Shown here: positions 41,866 through 50,203 of the stretch, one piece after another
Layout: the number at the start of each line of letters is the position of its first letter
How positions within the stretch are numbered: the stretch's first letter is position 1
Source of the DNA: OCS116 sp051531935
GTDB lineage: Bacteria; Pseudomonadota; Alphaproteobacteria; Rhizobiales; OSC116
NCBI GenBank assembly: GCA_051531935.1
Contig: JAOPTR010000018.1
Coordinates: 124,001 to 188,000, forward strand
DNA length: 64,000 nucleotides
Direction of reading: 5' to 3'
Translations under genes and position numbers: made by a program
The notes under the pieces: generated by a model
Told to the model about the DNA's origin: nothing
Databases searched by the model: none
The model's input: only the letters and a program-made list of their open reading frames with translations

Positions 41866-42049
41866 TTATGAGGCTTTGAAATATACTGATATGAGACCGT
41901 CTTCAAATATGGCCTGAGAAACGGCATCGGAAATGGCATTTGAATTTGTATGCTTTTGTTGAAGAAAACATAGCATGATTGAAATGGAATCATATAGGCT
42001 ATTTAAGATATATTTTAATTGGCTGTTTTGGCTGAATTGAGGATTTAAA

Positions 42050-42814
42050 ATGCAGAAATTAGCGATCATAACAGGTGGTAGCATAGGTATTGGCCGCTGT
42101 TTGGTGCAGGCCTTTTTTGAAGCAGGCTTTGCGGTTGCATTTAATTACAAATTTTCGGATGGCGAAGCACAGGAACTGGTTGCGGAAATAGAAGCCAAAG
42201 GTGGCCGTGCATTAGCTGAACAAAGTGATGTGGGCGTTGAAGCCGATGTGATCGCATTTTACGCCAAGGTTGTTGAGTGGTTTGGTGCGGCACCAGATGT
42301 TTTGGTTAATAATGCAGGCATACAAACGTGGGCGCCTTTGTTGGAACTGGCTGAAGATGATTGGGACAATGTGCTGCAAACCAACTTAAAAGGCTGTTTT
42401 TTGAATATAAAACACGCGGCGAAAGCCATGATTAAAAGTGGCAAGCAAGGGTCAATTATTAATATTGGGTCGGGCTGTAATAAACTGGCTTTCCCAAATT
42501 TAGTTGATTACACGGCTTCAAAAGGTGGCATTGAACAATTAACAAAATCGGCAGCTGTTGAGCTTGGTGAGCATGGCATTAATGTTAATTGTGTAGCACC
42601 GGGCGCAATTATGACCGCCAGAACCGAAGAAGAAGACCCCAATTATGCAAAGACATGGGCCAAGATTACCCCATTGGCACGAGTGGGCACTCCCAAAGAC
42701 ATAGCCGGGCCTGTTTTGTTTTTGACAACCGAGGCTGCTAGTTTTGTGACAGGGCAAACCATTTGGGTGGATGGCGGCTTGTTTTCAAAAGCACCATGGC
42801 CATATGAAAATTAG
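42050..42814 (+). CDS. SDR-family oxidoreductase
   Basis: A 254-residue classical SDR: ITGGSIGIGRCL at residues 7-18 (NAD(P) loop), NNAGIQTWAPL, catalytic Ser in IINIGSGCNK and YTASKGG, and the family ending GQTIWVDGGLFSKAPWPYEN. It resembles glucose-1-dehydrogenase/3-oxoacyl reductase type SDRs. It is monocistronic and adjoins the uronate cluster, so an aldose or uronate substrate is conceivable but unproven. A convergent hairpin follows the stop. Confidence 0.87.
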   Translation: MQKLAIITGGSIGIGRCLVQAFFEAGFAVAFNYKFSDGEAQELVAEIEAKGGRALAEQSDVGVEADVIAFYAKVVEWFGAAPDVLVNNAGIQTWAPLLELAEDDWDNVLQTNLKGCFLNIKHAAKAMIKSGKQGSIINIGSGCNKLAFPNLVDYTASKGGIEQLTKSAAVELGEHGINVNCVAPGAIMTARTEEEDPNYAKTWAKITPLARVGTPKDIAGPVLFLTTEAASFVTGQTIWVDGGLFSKAPWPYEN

Positions 42815-42825
42815 GCTGAGAAGGT

Positions 42826-42851
42826 GGAATTTTGTTTGTGAACGAAATTTC
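42826..42851. terminator. Bidirectional hairpin between SDR and dienelactone hydrolase genes
   Basis: GGAATTTTGTT (42826-42836) pairs with AACGAAATTTC (42841-42851), 11 bp with two wobbles, loop TGTG. It overlaps the stop of the minus-strand hydrolase gene. AT-rich flanks suit termination from either side. Confidence 0.6.
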
Positions 42852-43737
42852 AGACCAGATGGGTTTTGAAGTGGTCGATTGTACGTTGCCATGCTAATTC
42901 GGCCATTTTTTCATCATATCTTGGTGTTGAATCATTGTGAAAGCCATGGTTTACGCCTTGGTAAATATGACCAACATAGTTTTTATCATTAGCTTTTAGG
43001 GCTTTTTCATAAGCTGGCCAGCCCGCATTGACGCGTTTATCTAACGCGGCGTAGTGCAACATCATTGCAGCTTGAATTTTGGCGACATCTTCAGGTTTTG
43101 GTTGGCGGCCATAAAAAGGAACTGAGGCTTTTAGTTCTGGGTAGGCGACAGCTAATGCGTTGCAAACGCCACCACCATAACAAAAACCAACACAACCTAC
43201 ATTGCCGTTGCTATTTGAATCTTGCAGTAAATATTCTGCGCCAGCAAAGAAATCATTCATTAATTTTGTGCTGTCTACGCTACGTTGTAGCTTGCGGCCA
43301 TCATTATCGTTGCCAGGATAGCCACCGACAGATGTAAGCCCATCTGGAGCCAATGCAATGAATCCAGCTTTAGCGAGGCGTCGTGCTACGTCTTTTATAT
43401 AAGGGTTTAGGCCACGGTTCTCGTGCACAACTAAAACTGCAGGGCGAGGATAGGGAGCTTTTAACGGGCGCACCATGTAAGCTTTCACTTCGCCATGGCC
43501 ATTAGGTGAGGGATAGGTGATGAAATTGGCTTGAATGTCTGGATCATTAAATGACACTTGCTCGGCAAGCGCATAATCAGGACTTAGCATATTTAGGAGT
43601 GCAATGGCAGTCATACCGCCTATTGCAAATTTGCTCGCACTTTGTAAAAATTCACGTTTGGTAATTTTGCCATGGGCATAATAATCGTATAAATCTAATA
43701 ATTCTTGATCGAAATCCGCTGCTGTTAAGCGTTCCAT
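42850..43737 (-). CDS. Dienelactone hydrolase family protein (YghX-like), membrane-exported type
   Basis: A 295-residue alpha/beta hydrolase. Residues 1-60 form a helical pre-sequence with KITKREFLQSASKFAIGGMTAIALLNML, resembling a Tat/Sec export region although the twin Arg is K-R. The DLH domain follows: VLVVHENRGLNPYIKDVARRLAKAGF, the nucleophile elbow GFCYGGGVCNA (Cys-type, as in dienelactone hydrolases) and NHGFHNDSTPRYD bearing His. It probably hydrolyses a lactone or ester in the periplasm or at the membrane. A striking perfect palindrome lies upstream. Confidence 0.88.
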   Translation of the reverse strand: MERLTAADFDQELLDLYDYYAHGKITKREFLQSASKFAIGGMTAIALLNMLSPDYALAEQVSFNDPDIQANFITYPSPNGHGEVKAYMVRPLKAPYPRPAVLVVHENRGLNPYIKDVARRLAKAGFIALAPDGLTSVGGYPGNDNDGRKLQRSVDSTKLMNDFFAGAEYLLQDSNSNGNVGCVGFCYGGGVCNALAVAYPELKASVPFYGRQPKPEDVAKIQAAMMLHYAALDKRVNAGWPAYEKALKANDKNYVGHIYQGVNHGFHNDSTPRYDEKMAELAWQRTIDHFKTHLV

Positions 43738-43806
43738 TACTGTGTCCCTTAAATATACTTAATTACCTAAGGTTATCATTGGAATGAGGCTTTGTCGTGA
43801 CACAAT

Positions 43807-43839
43807 AATGTGATGAATATTTGATATATTCATCACATT
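43807..43839. promoter_or_regulatory. Perfect 14-bp-arm palindrome upstream of dienelactone hydrolase gene
   Basis: AATGTGATGAATAT (43807-43820) and ATATTCATCACATT (43826-43839) are exact reverse complements around TTGAT. It lies 70 bp before the hydrolase start and 32 bp after the uxuA stop. There is no T-tract, so it reads more like an operator for a dimeric regulator, or a stabilising 3' hairpin of the uxuA message, than a standard terminator. Confidence 0.7.
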
Positions 43840-43870
43840 GGGGAGGTGGATATTGGGTTTATAGTGATAC

Positions 43871-45097
43871 CTAAACCAAACCATGTTGGCTGTGTGACAA
43901 AGCAGTAATTATACCGCGAAGTTCCGCTAAGCCACGCATACGGCCAATTGTTGGGTAACCAGGCTGGCCTCTGCGGTTAAGGTCTTCCATTAAATCTTGC
44001 CCATGGTCGGGTCTGAACGGAATGTTCCAATCGGCACGGCCAGAGGCTTTGCGTTTTTTCTCTTCTTGTAAAACCGCAGCAATAAGGCTGACCATATCGG
44101 TGTCGCCACCTAAATGTTCGGCTTCATAAAATGAACCACGAATGCCATCTGGGTCGCTTGGTTCTATGCGTTTTGTATTGCGCAGATGTAAAAAATGTAC
44201 ATGTTCGCCCAAGCGCTGCATCATACCTGTTAGGTCGTTGTCTGACCTCACACCTAAAGAACCTGAACATAATGTAATGCCATTGGCAGGGCTTGGAACC
44301 GCTTCAACAATATGTTTAAAGTCAGATTCAACTGACATCACGCGTGGCAAGCCAAGTAATGAAAAAGGAGGGTCATCAGGATGGCAGCACATGCGGATGC
44401 CGAGTTGTTCGGCAGTTGGAATGACTTGTTCGAGAAAATCGACAAAATTGGAGCGTAATTTATCAGCATCAATATTATCATATTCGGCCAAATGGCTACG
44501 AACGTCATCCAATGAAAGAGTGTCATTTGCACCAGGAAGGCCAAATGTAATATTTTTAGTGACCAGATCAATCACAGTGTCGTTCATACTCGCAAAACGC
44601 TCATCTGCTTGTGCTAAAATTTCTTCGGAAAAATCGGCCTTTGCATTGGGTCTGGCTAAAATATGCACGTCATAAGCTACAAAATCAATATAGTCGTAAT
44701 ACATGCACGAACCACCATTTGGTAATGGCATCATTAAATCTGTACGTGTCCAATCTAATATTGGCATGAAGTTATAACAAATGGTTTGAATGCCACTAGC
44801 TGCGATATTTTCGAGGCTAGTTTTATAGGCTTCAATATGTTGCTTCCAATTGCCTTGTTGCTTTTTAATATCCTCAGAGACTGGTACACTTTCGACAACA
44901 TCCCAGCTCAGGCCAGTCGATTTTCCATCGGTACCAATTTCAATTTGTTGGTGACGTAAATCGAGCTCATGTTTTGTCCAAACTTCGCCATTTGGAATGT
45001 GGTGTAAGGCCGAAACAACGCCCTCAACACCTGCTTGTCGCATGTCTGCTGTACTCGTTAAATCATCAGGGCCAAACCAGCGCCATGTTTGTTTCAT
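43871..45097 (-). CDS. uxuA: Mannonate dehydratase
   Basis: A 408-residue UxuA: the N-terminal MKQTWRWFGPDDLTSTADMRQAGVEGVVSALHHIPNGEVW and the metal-site segments RMCCHPDDPPFSLLGLPRVMS, TLCSGSLGVRSDND, HFLHLRNTKR and FRPDHGQD are diagnostic. It dehydrates D-mannonate to 2-keto-3-deoxygluconate in the glucuronate branch. It is the last gene of the TRAP operon, 11 bp after dctM. The other steps (UxaC, UxuB, KdgK, Eda) are encoded 4-9 kb upstream on the same strand. Confidence 0.95.
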   Translation of the reverse strand: MKQTWRWFGPDDLTSTADMRQAGVEGVVSALHHIPNGEVWTKHELDLRHQQIEIGTDGKSTGLSWDVVESVPVSEDIKKQQGNWKQHIEAYKTSLENIAASGIQTICYNFMPILDWTRTDLMMPLPNGGSCMYYDYIDFVAYDVHILARPNAKADFSEEILAQADERFASMNDTVIDLVTKNITFGLPGANDTLSLDDVRSHLAEYDNIDADKLRSNFVDFLEQVIPTAEQLGIRMCCHPDDPPFSLLGLPRVMSVESDFKHIVEAVPSPANGITLCSGSLGVRSDNDLTGMMQRLGEHVHFLHLRNTKRIEPSDPDGIRGSFYEAEHLGGDTDMVSLIAAVLQEEKKRKASGRADWNIPFRPDHGQDLMEDLNRRGQPGYPTIGRMRGLAELRGIITALSHSQHGLV

Positions 45098-45108
45098 CGT
45101 TTTTTCCT

Positions 45109-46389
45109 TTACCCAAATACCAGATTTGGCAAAAATAATACCAGTTCAGGCAAAAATAACAGTGCCGCTACCAAGCCCAAGATTGCCAACATAAAGGGCA
45201 GGGCTTCTCTTACATATTCTTCTATTTTTACATTTAGCAACGAGCAAACCGTATACATGGCAACGCCTACTGGCGGGGTCATTGAACCAAATGTTACAAT
45301 GGTCATCATCAAAATACCGAAATGCACGGGATCAAAGCCCAATTGTTTGATTATGGGCACAAAAATTGGTGTGAGTAATAATACCAAAATAGTGCTCTCA
45401 AAAAACAAGCCTGCCACAAATAATATCGCTAAAATAACCGCCACAATTGCATAAGGGTTAGTGAGGCCATCGAGTAGGAATTTAGACAATTCTTGCGGCA
45501 TTTGAAGGAATATAATGGCAAAGCCGATCATGCCTGACATTAGAATGATGAGCATGATAAGCCCAATGTCAGCAATGGCATGAGAAAAGGCAATTTTTAC
45601 TTTTTCAAATGTCAGAACTCTGTGGCCTAGAAAACCAACCAATAATGAATATACAACAGCGAATGCGCCAACTTCAGACGGGGTGAAAATACCGCCGCGG
45701 ATAGACGCTATTAATAAAACAGGGAATAGCAATGCCCACTTAGCTTCCCAAGCAGCTTGGCCTAAGGCTTTTGCCGTTGGTTTAACAGCACCTTCGGATA
45801 CATAATTACGCTTTTTGGCAATGATATAAGTTGTGATCATCAGTACCGACATCATGAGTATACCAGGGACGATACCCGCCATAAATAGACGCCCAATAGA
45901 CACTTGACCGACATATCCGTATAGAATAAGGCCAATGCTTGGTGGGATGGTAGCCGTGATGAGTGAGCTTAACGCAATAACTGCGGCCGTGAAGCCTTTG
46001 CTATAGCCTTGAGACAACATTTGAGGGCCGAGGATACGGGCTTCCATTGCGGCATCCGCCACTGCTGAACCAGATACACCACCCATAAGGGTCGATAAAA
46101 TAATGGACACTTGAGCCAGACCGCCTGCCATCCATGCCACGGCAATGCGTGAGAATTTGAATAGTTTGTCGGTGATAGCGCTTTCATTCATAAGATGGCC
46201 AGCGAGTACGAAGAACGGCACGGCTAGCAACGGAAAACTTTGTGACACAGCGGCAATTTTTTGCACGCCAATGGACATAGGCATAATGTCGGATGTTAAG
46301 AAGAACATAAAGCCCGAAACACCAATGGCAAAAGCCACGGGGGCGCCAATGAGAAGTAAGACAAAGAATACAACGATGATAAGTAACAT
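45109..46389 (-). CDS. TRAP transporter large permease (DctM)
   Basis: A 426-residue, 12-13 helix DctM subunit: FVLLLIGAPVAFAIGVSGFMFFL, VPFFVLAGHLMNESAITDKLF, LMGGVSGSAVADAAMEARILGPQML (a Na-coupling region) and PPSIGLILYGYVGQVSIGRLFMAG. It forms the channel with the small DctQ subunit and couples Na+ entry to uptake of the acid delivered by DctP. The uronate-catabolic context points to glucuronate or a related hexuronate. The spacing to dctQ is 12 bp. Confidence 0.94.
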   Translation of the reverse strand: MLLIIVVFFVLLLIGAPVAFAIGVSGFMFFLTSDIMPMSIGVQKIAAVSQSFPLLAVPFFVLAGHLMNESAITDKLFKFSRIAVAWMAGGLAQVSIILSTLMGGVSGSAVADAAMEARILGPQMLSQGYSKGFTAAVIALSSLITATIPPSIGLILYGYVGQVSIGRLFMAGIVPGILMMSVLMITTYIIAKKRNYVSEGAVKPTAKALGQAAWEAKWALLFPVLLIASIRGGIFTPSEVGAFAVVYSLLVGFLGHRVLTFEKVKIAFSHAIADIGLIMLIILMSGMIGFAIIFLQMPQELSKFLLDGLTNPYAIVAVILAILFVAGLFFESTILVLLLTPIFVPIIKQLGFDPVHFGILMMTIVTFGSMTPPVGVAMYTVCSLLNVKIEEYVREALPFMLAILGLVAALLFLPELVLFLPNLVFG

Positions 46390-46401
46390 ATTTAGCGTTC
46401 C

Positions 46402-46932
46402 CTATAACTGTGTGGCGTCATCTGACGCGCTGGGGTTGGGTGCAAATATATATAGTGGCTTGTCGGTGCCACGGCTTTTCCAAGCTTCAACGGCATTTGC
46501 AATGATGGCAATAGACAAGAAGCCACAACCTACGGAAACTGCAATGGTTACATAATAATATGAAATTCCACTGTCGCCAAAAACGCGTTCTTTATTGAGT
46601 ACGGCAAGGCCGTAACCTTCTTTGGCGATGATGGCCATGAAGATAAGGAAAATTATGGCCATAAGGGATTCGATGATTAAACGGTTTTGATGACCAAAAT
46701 GGCGGACTAAATAATCGACACCTAGATGAGCGCGCAAGCGCATGGCGCGTACAGCACCTACAAAACATAACCAAATAAATAATAATTCAGCAAGATCTAT
46801 CGACCAAATAATGGGATGACCTGCAAAGCGCATAATTGCAGCAATAAAAACTAAAAAAGTGATGACGGCAAGTAATATAGCGCCAACGAAAAATTCTATT
46901 TTTGTCACCAGTGTAGACTTGGGTAATGACAT
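46402..46932 (-). CDS. TRAP transporter small permease (DctQ)
   Basis: About 176 residues from ATG 46932 (AAAGAGG upstream) with four hydrophobic helices: EFFVGAILLAVITFLVFIAAIMRF, SIDLAELLFIWLCFVGAVRAMRLRAHLGVDYL, IESLMAIIFLIFMAIIAKEG and YYYVTIAVSVGCGFLSIAIIANA. DctQ links binding protein and DctM. A longer in-frame start at 46986 exists, but it would place the N-terminus inside the intercistronic hairpin, so the shorter form is preferred. Confidence 0.9.
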   Translation of the reverse strand: MSLPKSTLVTKIEFFVGAILLAVITFLVFIAAIMRFAGHPIIWSIDLAELLFIWLCFVGAVRAMRLRAHLGVDYLVRHFGHQNRLIIESLMAIIFLIFMAIIAKEGYGLAVLNKERVFGDSGISYYYVTIAVSVGCGFLSIAIIANAVEAWKSRGTDKPLYIFAPNPSASDDATQL

Positions 46933-46960
46933 TTTAAATACAGCCTCTTTTAATGATAAT

Positions 46961-46981
46961 GGGCGGCCACTTGTGCCGCCC
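46961..46981 (-). terminator. Intercistronic hairpin between dctP and dctQ
   Basis: GGGCGGC (46961-46967) and GCCGCCC (46975-46981) form a 7-bp all-GC stem with a 7-nt loop, 25 bp after the dctP stop (minus strand) and 29 bp before the dctQ start. It probably limits read-through or protects the dctP mRNA, giving excess binding protein. Confidence 0.75.
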
Positions 46982-47006
46982 ATCAACTTTTTATATTTGT
47001 TTAAAC

Positions 47007-47987
47007 TTACTCAGCAGCGATTTTACGCAATACGTCACGTAGTTCGCCATAACCAAGTATGTCATACACTGGAGCTGTTGCTTCTTTAAATGGTGTTACG
47101 TCAACTTCGTTGATAATAACGCCAGATTTAACCAATTCAGCTTCGATAGTTTCGAATGAATCACGTGTGCCGTATGAAGCGATGTCGCCAGCGATTACAC
47201 TTTCATCACGTAGGATTTTTTGCAAATCTGCAGGTAGTGTATTAAACCAACCGCCAGATGTTACCAAACCTGTAATGAGGTTAATATGACCAGTTTTGGT
47301 TACATATTTAATCACTTCGTTAAGCTTTGCGCCACGGATGGCAGGAATTTGAGCTTCAGCACCGTCAATAGCATTAGAGCTAAGAGCAGAGTAAACTTCG
47401 CCCCAAGGATATGGAGTTGGTGTTGCACCCATAGCTTTGATGGTTTCGATCCACACTGGAGCACCAGGTGTACGCATGCGAATGCCAGCCAAATCAGCAG
47501 GGACTTTTACAGGTGTTTGAGTGAGCAAATGACGCTCGCCTTGCCACCAGTTAAAGCTAAGAACTTGTAGGTTTGAACCTTTGTTCAATTTGCCAACCCA
47601 ACCTTCGAACATGTCAGATGTAACAACTTTACGGATGCCATCATAACCGCCCGCAAGGAATGGAGCGCCAAGAACGCCAAATTCGTTTTGGAAAACAGCT
47701 AAACGGCCGCCATCGACAACCACAGCAACAGGTGCACCAGCACGAGCTTGCTCTAGAACGTCTTCATCGGCACCTAGTTGAGAATTTGGAAAAAGTTTAA
47801 TTTCCAAACGACCTTCTGATGCTTTATCAACATTTGTTACCAAAGCTTCAAGACCTGCGTAAAGCGGGTCATTTGTTGCTAGGGCTGTGTTTACACTTAG
47901 TGTAAAATCAGCAGCAAATGCACTACCGGCAACCATTACAGCCCCAACAGTAGTTGCCATTAATAATTTAATAGATTTTAACTTCAT
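47007..47987 (-). CDS. TRAP transporter solute-binding protein (DctP), uronate type
   Basis: A 326-residue binding protein: signal peptide (LLMATTVGAVMVAGSAFA-AD), FTLSVNTALATNDPLYAGLEALV, LPNSQLGADEDVLEQARAGAPVAV, and the carboxylate-anchoring Arg in GIRMRTPGAPVWIETIKAMGATPTPYPW. The last resembles glucuronate/galacturonate-binding DctP proteins. It heads the dctP-dctQ-dctM-uxuA operon, and its promoter region faces the GntR gene. The GGGAGGATATAAA ribosome site is strong. Confidence 0.93.
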   Translation of the reverse strand: MKLKSIKLLMATTVGAVMVAGSAFAADFTLSVNTALATNDPLYAGLEALVTNVDKASEGRLEIKLFPNSQLGADEDVLEQARAGAPVAVVVDGGRLAVFQNEFGVLGAPFLAGGYDGIRKVVTSDMFEGWVGKLNKGSNLQVLSFNWWQGERHLLTQTPVKVPADLAGIRMRTPGAPVWIETIKAMGATPTPYPWGEVYSALSSNAIDGAEAQIPAIRGAKLNEVIKYVTKTGHINLITGLVTSGGWFNTLPADLQKILRDESVIAGDIASYGTRDSFETIEAELVKSGVIINEVDVTPFKEATAPVYDILGYGELRDVLRKIAAE

Positions 47988-48049
47988 TTTATATCCTCCC
48001 AGATTATATTCAAAATTAACTTATGAAAATTATATCAATTCGTTAACTT

Positions 48050-48059
48050 GTATGGTAGT
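48050..48059. promoter_or_regulatory. Shared 10-mer GTATGGTAGT, candidate GntR site 1
   Basis: The 10-mer lies between the dctP start (47987) and the gntR start (48086). The identical 10-mer is found at 53225-53234, upstream of the eda-kdgK-uxaC-uxuB operon. This pattern, two copies only at the heads of the uronate operons, suggests recognition by the FCD-type GntR encoded here. Confidence 0.6.
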
Positions 48060-48085
48060 ATATCGGTTGAATTGGGGATGTCAAG

Positions 48086-48796
48086 ATGAAACTAAAATTT
48101 GAACTAGATGCCATGCAAGATGATAATGGTTCATCGCGCCGATCGACCATGGGTTACCGTGTTTTTGAAGTTTTAAAGCAAGCTATTGTACAGGTGCAGT
48201 TGCGGCCTGGAAACTTGCTAAGTGAGGCTGAGGTTGCAAAACAGCTTGGCTTGTCGCGCCAACCAGTGCGTGAGGCATTTATAAAATTGGCTGATGTAGG
48301 GCTTGTGGAAATTAGGCCACAACGTGGCACATTTGTCATGTTCATATCTGAAGAAGAAGTGCGTAATGCGCGTTTTATCCGCGAGGCAATTGAAGTTGCA
48401 ATCGTTAAGAAAACCGCAATTTCAGCCACGGATGATGACATTGGGAAGTTGCAAGATTTATTAGTGATGCAGCATGCTGATGAAAAAGCTGGAAATATGA
48501 CAGCTTTTTTACAACATGATGAAGAATTTCATTTGGCAATTGCCAAAGCTGGCGGTTGCCAACGTGCTTGGGGCATTATTGAGAATTTAAAAGCCCAAAT
48601 GGACAGAGTGCGTTATTTATCAATGGATAATGAGACGCCAATATCAACTTTGATTGCACAACATGAATTAATTGTGAAAGCCGTTATGGACCGTGCGCCA
48701 GAACGTGCTGAAGCCGCCATGCGCCTGCATCTAAGTGAAATTCTCAACAGTTTGCCAAAGATTCGTGAAGCCAATACCGAATTATTTGTCGACTAG
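48086..48796 (+). CDS. GntR/FCD-family regulator of hexuronate genes
   Basis: A 236-residue regulator with one GntR wHTH (LLSEAEVAKQLGLSRQPVREAFIKLADVGLVEIRPQRGTFV, residues ~40-85) and an FCD domain (ARFIREAIEVAIVKK, HDEEFHLAIAKAGG, HELIVKAVMDRAPERAEAAMRLHL) with the Asp/His metal-ligand pattern. It is divergent from the TRAP operon, and its 3' end overlaps uxuB convergently by 15 bp. The position between the two halves of the uronate locus makes it the probable UxuR/ExuR-like repressor. A start at ATG 48110 is also possible. Confidence 0.9.
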   Translation: MKLKFELDAMQDDNGSSRRSTMGYRVFEVLKQAIVQVQLRPGNLLSEAEVAKQLGLSRQPVREAFIKLADVGLVEIRPQRGTFVMFISEEEVRNARFIREAIEVAIVKKTAISATDDDIGKLQDLLVMQHADEKAGNMTAFLQHDEEFHLAIAKAGGCQRAWGIIENLKAQMDRVRYLSMDNETPISTLIAQHELIVKAVMDRAPERAEAAMRLHLSEILNSLPKIREANTELFVD

Positions 48797-50203
48797 TTCT
48801 TGTAATGCATTGGTGACTTTATCAAGGAATTTTTGATTTTTAGCAAAATTGCCGAATATGCTGGTAATTGAAGCGTAGGATTTTACCATTTCTGCGAGGT
48901 CTGTTTGTTTGCCTATCTCATGGAGCTGATCAGCAAGTGGATCACGCACATCTATATCATTACCCTGCAAATCAATAGCGGTTGCATATTGCATCCAAGC
49001 TGCAACACATAGTATTAAGCTGTCATAAGGGCGATTGGTTGTGATATTGGCTCGGATGGTGTCTAGGATGCGCTGCGGAAGTTTTTGCGAACCATCCATA
49101 GCAATTTGCCATGTCAGATGATTGAGGGCAGGGTTCTTAAACCGCTCGATGAGTTGGTCTCGATAGATTGGGAGGTCGACATTGGGCAAATAAAGACTTG
49201 GAATTATTTCAGTTGTCATCATGTTGGTGATGAGGGTCTCAAATTTTGCATCGCCCATAACTTCGGCAACTGTTTTATAGCCCGCTAAATAACCCAAATA
49301 AGCAATGGTCGAATGACTGCCGTTAAGCATGCGTAATTTCATGAGTTCATATGGTTCGACATCATCTACCAATTGTGCGCCAACAGTTTCATATGCGGGG
49401 CGGTCATTGCAAAAATTGTCTTCTATTACCCATTGGGTAAACGGTTCGGCCATAACAGGCCACGCATCTTCAAAACCGATGGATTTACTGATTTGCTTGC
49501 CATTTTCATCGGTTGTCGCAGGGACAATGCGATCTACCATGGTGCTTGGAAATGTTACATTTTGCTCTATCCATTGTGCTAAGTTAGCATCTCGAAAGGC
49601 AGCATATTGCAATATTACTTTTTGAGTTATTTTGCCATTTGTGGGTAGATTGTCGCAAGAAAGTACAGTAAAAGGCGCTACATTTTCTTCATGCCTAATA
49701 CGTAATGCCTCGACAATATAACCAATGGCTGTTTTAGGAGTTGATGGCGTTGCGAGATCGGCAATGATATCTGCATGGTTTTGGTCTAGGTTGCCTGTTG
49801 CAGGGTCGTGACAATAGCCTTTTTCGGTAATTGTCAGCGAAACTATGCGGGTGGTAGCGGCACAAAGTGCATCAAGTACAGCCTGTGGGTTTTTAGGTGC
49901 TGTGATGACATCGAGCACACTGGCGATGATGCGGTTGCTTTGTCCGCTTGCATCATTGGTGGCAACTGTGAATAAATTGTCTTGTGGGTTGAGGGCCTCT
50001 GCAGTTTTATGGCTTCGCAATGAGATGCCTAAAATTCCCCATTGTGGGTCTTTCGCGAGTAAATCATCAATGTAAACGGCTTGATGGGCGCGGTGAAACG
50101 CACCTATGCCTAAATGAACAATGCCCATTTTTACATCTTCGCGGTGGTAATTCGGCTTTTGTGCTTTGGCTTGCGCTAGGTTTTTGGCATTCAGGCGGTT
50201 CAT
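48782..50203 (-). CDS. uxuB: Fructuronate reductase (mannitol dehydrogenase family)
   Basis: A 473-residue polyol dehydrogenase of the UxuB/MtlD long-chain family: N-terminal NAD-binding GIVHLGIGAFHRAHQAVYIDDLL, SCDNLPTNGKITQKVI, and catalytic Lys in LRMLNGSHSTIAYLGYLAGYKTVAEVM. Here it should reduce D-fructuronate to D-mannonate. The start overlaps the uxaC stop by 4 bp, showing translational coupling. The gene end overlaps the gntR end on the other strand. Confidence 0.93.
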   Translation of the reverse strand: MNRLNAKNLAQAKAQKPNYHREDVKMGIVHLGIGAFHRAHQAVYIDDLLAKDPQWGILGISLRSHKTAEALNPQDNLFTVATNDASGQSNRIIASVLDVITAPKNPQAVLDALCAATTRIVSLTITEKGYCHDPATGNLDQNHADIIADLATPSTPKTAIGYIVEALRIRHEENVAPFTVLSCDNLPTNGKITQKVILQYAAFRDANLAQWIEQNVTFPSTMVDRIVPATTDENGKQISKSIGFEDAWPVMAEPFTQWVIEDNFCNDRPAYETVGAQLVDDVEPYELMKLRMLNGSHSTIAYLGYLAGYKTVAEVMGDAKFETLITNMMTTEIIPSLYLPNVDLPIYRDQLIERFKNPALNHLTWQIAMDGSQKLPQRILDTIRANITTNRPYDSLILCVAAWMQYATAIDLQGNDIDVRDPLADQLHEIGKQTDLAEMVKSYASITSIFGNFAKNQKFLDKVTNALQELVDK

